From Spirochaetia bacterium (GTDB taxonomy: Bacteria; Spirochaetota; Spirochaetia; Treponematales; Rectinemataceae), in NCBI GenBank assembly GCA_021286925.1, contig JAJTBL010000092.1, positions 1 to 7,226 on the forward strand: a stretch of DNA of 7,226 nucleotides, given 5' to 3'. The translations under genes and the position numbers were made by a program. The notes beneath the pieces were generated by a model that saw only the letters and a program-made list of their open reading frames with translations, was not told the origin of the DNA and searched no databases. Shown in pieces: positions 5,450 through 7,226 of this stretch; the first letter of the stretch is position 1; every line of letters starts with the position of its first letter.

Positions 5450-7015
5450 ATGACACCGGTGAATGAAGCGCTCAGACAGGATATGCTCGCGAAGGGTATC
5501 GATATCGACCTTACCCTTTCGATCCTGAATGATTTTAACAATGGTCTCTATGATAACCTCAAGCCGGTCAAAGCAGTCAGCGTGCCGAAAATTGACGGGT
5601 CTACGGTCATCGATACCAGGCTTTTTTCGCCTGGCAGGGCAGGAGTCTATCGGATCGACCGAGATACCGCTTTGAGAGCGCTTGCAGATGCCGGCACCCC
5701 CATGCCACCCGCCGTCATACCCGAAAAAAATGCCGAAGGCAAGGACATTCTTGCATTCCCGACAGAAGCTTTGCTGGATATTGGTTACAGCCTCTTGCCG
5801 AAAACCGCCTTTGGCGTCCTGAATGGCGGCTCCGCCACCAGTTATGCTGACACCAAAAAGAACAAAGCGCTCGGCGATCAGGTTTTTTCCATTCTTGAGG
5901 CCAAATTCCATGAGATGGCGCCATCGTGCAAGGATGTGCCCAAAGGGATAACGCCAGCCTATACAAACCCAGACGGAAGTCCAGGCTATAGTTTTCTGGA
6001 ATTGAAGATGCGGGCGCGGCTCATGCTGGCCATGCGCTACGCAAAGCGGATGTCAGTCAGCACGGTTAACGAGCGGCAAGGGAAGGAATTTCTGCCTCTT
6101 TTTCAGATGTCGAGTTCATTGAACGACGGACAGCTCAAAGCTCATTATGATGCTGTGAAGAATTCCCCCCTGCTTGCCGGACTTGCGAAAAAAACCGGCC
6201 TGGAACCGGCTCAGTGGCATACTGGCATTCAGCCGATGATTGCCGCATACAGCCACTCATCATGCGGCCGCCCGAAAACTATTTTCGACACAGCCTGGGG
6301 AAAGCCCAACTCAGCCCTGCCCCTCCCCGGCGGTCATGGTCAGTTTTTCCGGATACTCGCCCCGGTGCTCAAGGCCTTCCATGCACAGGGCATTCGCTTT
6401 GCCTGCCTTGGGAATGTCGACAATATTGGATATATGCCGGACCCTGTCGAACTTGCCATGCTTTTGCTCTCGGGCAAGAGCGCCGCGTTCGATTTTTCCT
6501 TCAGAACAGAATTGGATGTTAAAGGCGGCATCCTGGTTGAGACTGAATCCGGAAGCCGCATGATCGCCGATATCGGACCGGCGATTTCCGCGGAAGAAGT
6601 CGCCCAGCTTGAACAAGCGGGATATTCGATTCTCTTTAACTGCGCTTCCGGGATTTTCGACCTGGATTATCTGGTGCCGCGAATCGACCAGCTGGCTCGC
6701 GAGCTTCCGGTTCGCTTTTCGGATCAGGACAAGGATGCTGGCAAATATTCGCAAGCTGAGCAGGTAACCTGGGAGATTACGAGTCTTCTGCCTTCGTTCC
6801 TGGCTTTTGCCGTCGAGAAAAGTGAGCGATTTTTAGCCGCAAAACTCCTGGCGGAAAACCTTCTCACGAGCGGCATCGGTCTTGGAGATCCCGGGATGCC
6901 GCCAGCGATTCGGGCAACCTCCGAAAAGCTCAATGCGGGGCTTAATCGCCTTTTAACCGAGCGCTACGGACTTGCCCTGAAAAACGGCAAGTATCTGCCG
7001 GATCTGCCAGCTTGA
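5450..7015 (+). CDS. UDPGP-family nucleotidyltransferase, probable UTP-glucose-1-phosphate uridylyltransferase
   Basis: This 521-residue protein matches the UDPGP (UGP/UAP) family, best known from eukaryotic UDP-glucose pyrophosphorylase, and not the short bacterial GalU family. Supporting elements, in order, are the nucleotide-binding start FGVLNGGSATSYADTKKNK (121-139), PLPGGHGQ (291-298, family PPGHGD), LGNVDNIGY (320-328, family SNxDNLG), VKGG (357-360, with the conserved Lys358) and a family-like FNCASGIFDLDYL (396-408). It would join UTP and glucose-1-phosphate into UDP-glucose and pyrophosphate in the cytosol. The position 18 nt after glucokinase, with a phosphohexomutase nearby, favours glucose-1-phosphate as substrate. 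Several motif positions depart from the canonical enzymes (LNGGLGT is LNGGSAT, HGD is HGQ), so a different sugar phosphate such as N-acetylglucosamine-1-phosphate, or altered activity, remains possible. The first about 115 residues form a leader domain as in other UDPGP proteins. The start is supported by AGGGGAG 4 nt upstream. Confidence 0.8.
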   Translation: MTPVNEALRQDMLAKGIDIDLTLSILNDFNNGLYDNLKPVKAVSVPKIDGSTVIDTRLFSPGRAGVYRIDRDTALRALADAGTPMPPAVIPEKNAEGKDILAFPTEALLDIGYSLLPKTAFGVLNGGSATSYADTKKNKALGDQVFSILEAKFHEMAPSCKDVPKGITPAYTNPDGSPGYSFLELKMRARLMLAMRYAKRMSVSTVNERQGKEFLPLFQMSSSLNDGQLKAHYDAVKNSPLLAGLAKKTGLEPAQWHTGIQPMIAAYSHSSCGRPKTIFDTAWGKPNSALPLPGGHGQFFRILAPVLKAFHAQGIRFACLGNVDNIGYMPDPVELAMLLLSGKSAAFDFSFRTELDVKGGILVETESGSRMIADIGPAISAEEVAQLEQAGYSILFNCASGIFDLDYLVPRIDQLARELPVRFSDQDKDAGKYSQAEQVTWEITSLLPSFLAFAVEKSERFLAAKLLAENLLTSGIGLGDPGMPPAIRATSEKLNAGLNRLLTERYGLALKNGKYLPDLPA

Positions 7016-7028
7016 TCTTCCCGGCGGC

Positions 7029-7226
7029 TTGATATTTCAATGCACGCGGCTTACCGATACCGGAATTCCATGCATGATGCAGGAACAGCTTTCTGCGGTA
7101 CCGTCTGTTGCGGTTACCAGATTGGGCGAAGCGCATCCTGAGCCGCTGCTGTCTGCGGTATCAGCATTATTTACAAACCAGCTGCCTTCATGCAGGGAAA
7201 CAACCGATTCCCGAATATCGTCGGAA
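7029..7226 (+). CDS. Unidentified open frame, 3'-truncated at the window edge
   Basis: A + strand frame is open from 6981 to the last base and contains possible starts TTG 7029 and ATG 7074 (or 7077). Neither has a good Shine-Dalgarno sequence; a weak GGA lies 9 nt before 7074. From TTG 7029 it would give 66 residues. The translation looks protein-like, with pieces such as TDTGIPCMM, VAVTRLGE and LLSAVSALF, and no low-complexity or stop-laden stretch. It begins 13 nt after the UDPGP-family stop on the same strand, so it may be the next gene of the run. I do not recognise the family. This entry covers most of the 211 bases after 7015, which show no other feature I can support. Confidence 0.4.
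   Translation, partial: MIFQCTRLTDTGIPCMMQEQLSAVPSVAVTRLGEAHPEPLLSAVSALFTNQLPSCRETTDSRISSE

Noticed and set aside
5420..5911. Open frame of about 163 codons on the - strand over the glucokinase/UDPGP junction
   Set aside because: It overlaps the strong + strand ribosome-binding site and the coding start of the UDPGP-family gene, and has no recognisable domain.
7071..7081. TGCAT-G-ATGCA palindrome near the possible ATG at 7074
   Set aside because: Short arms with a 1-nt spacer, inside a likely coding frame; nothing links it to the larger palindrome at glucokinase.
1..7226. Mobile elements, CRISPR arrays, tRNA/rRNA genes, toxin-antitoxin or defence genes
   Set aside because: No direct-repeat arrays, terminal repeats, transposase or integrase motifs, or clover-leaf sequences were seen; nearly all bases are explained by housekeeping genes.

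Overview
The window is an ordinary, gene-dense bacterial chromosome segment with every supported gene on the + strand. It holds one gene cut by the left edge, five complete genes and one open frame cut by the right edge. Base composition is roughly half G+C. There are no insertion sequences, CRISPR arrays, tRNA or rRNA genes, or phage-like genes. The gene mix is a long PgcA-type phosphohexomutase, an E. coli-type (non-ROK) glucokinase and a UDPGP-family nucleotidyltransferase of the kind best known from eukaryotes. This would fit a spirochaete or another Gram-negative lineage, but that placement is an inference from family distribution and is weak.

Layout. Bases 1-614 carry the C-terminal part of a HAD phosphatase, probably phosphoglycolate phosphatase. 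Bases 615-683 hold a good candidate sigma70 promoter and a small inverted repeat ahead of the next gene. Bases 684-4225 form a tight three-gene run: a phosphoglucomutase/phosphomannomutase, a DEDDh (DnaQ-like) exonuclease starting 6 nt later, and a membrane-anchored or exported M23/LytM-type metallopeptidase whose start overlaps the exonuclease stop. Bases 4226-4324 are non-coding and appear to be a transcriptional boundary, with a weak terminator-like hairpin, a candidate promoter and a perfect 16-nt palindrome over the start codon of the next gene. Bases 4325-7015 are a second run: glucokinase, then 18 nt later a UDPGP-family uridylyltransferase. Bases 7016-7226 carry an unidentified open frame, starting perhaps at 7029, that leaves the window.

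How the genes fit together. Glucokinase makes glucose-6-phosphate, the mutase interconverts it with glucose-1-phosphate, and the UDPGP-family enzyme would convert that to UDP-glucose. The three steps from glucose to UDP-glucose would therefore be encoded within 6.4 kb, in two adjacent transcription units. The exonuclease (DNA repair or processing) and the M23 peptidase (cell-wall remodelling) share no obvious pathway with these enzymes and look like co-transcribed housekeeping genes. I do not see a novel defence, mobile or secondary-metabolite system here. The points most worth a second look are the palindrome over the glucokinase start, the divergent motifs of the UDPGP-family enzyme, the variant metal site of the M23 protein, and the unidentified frame at the right edge.
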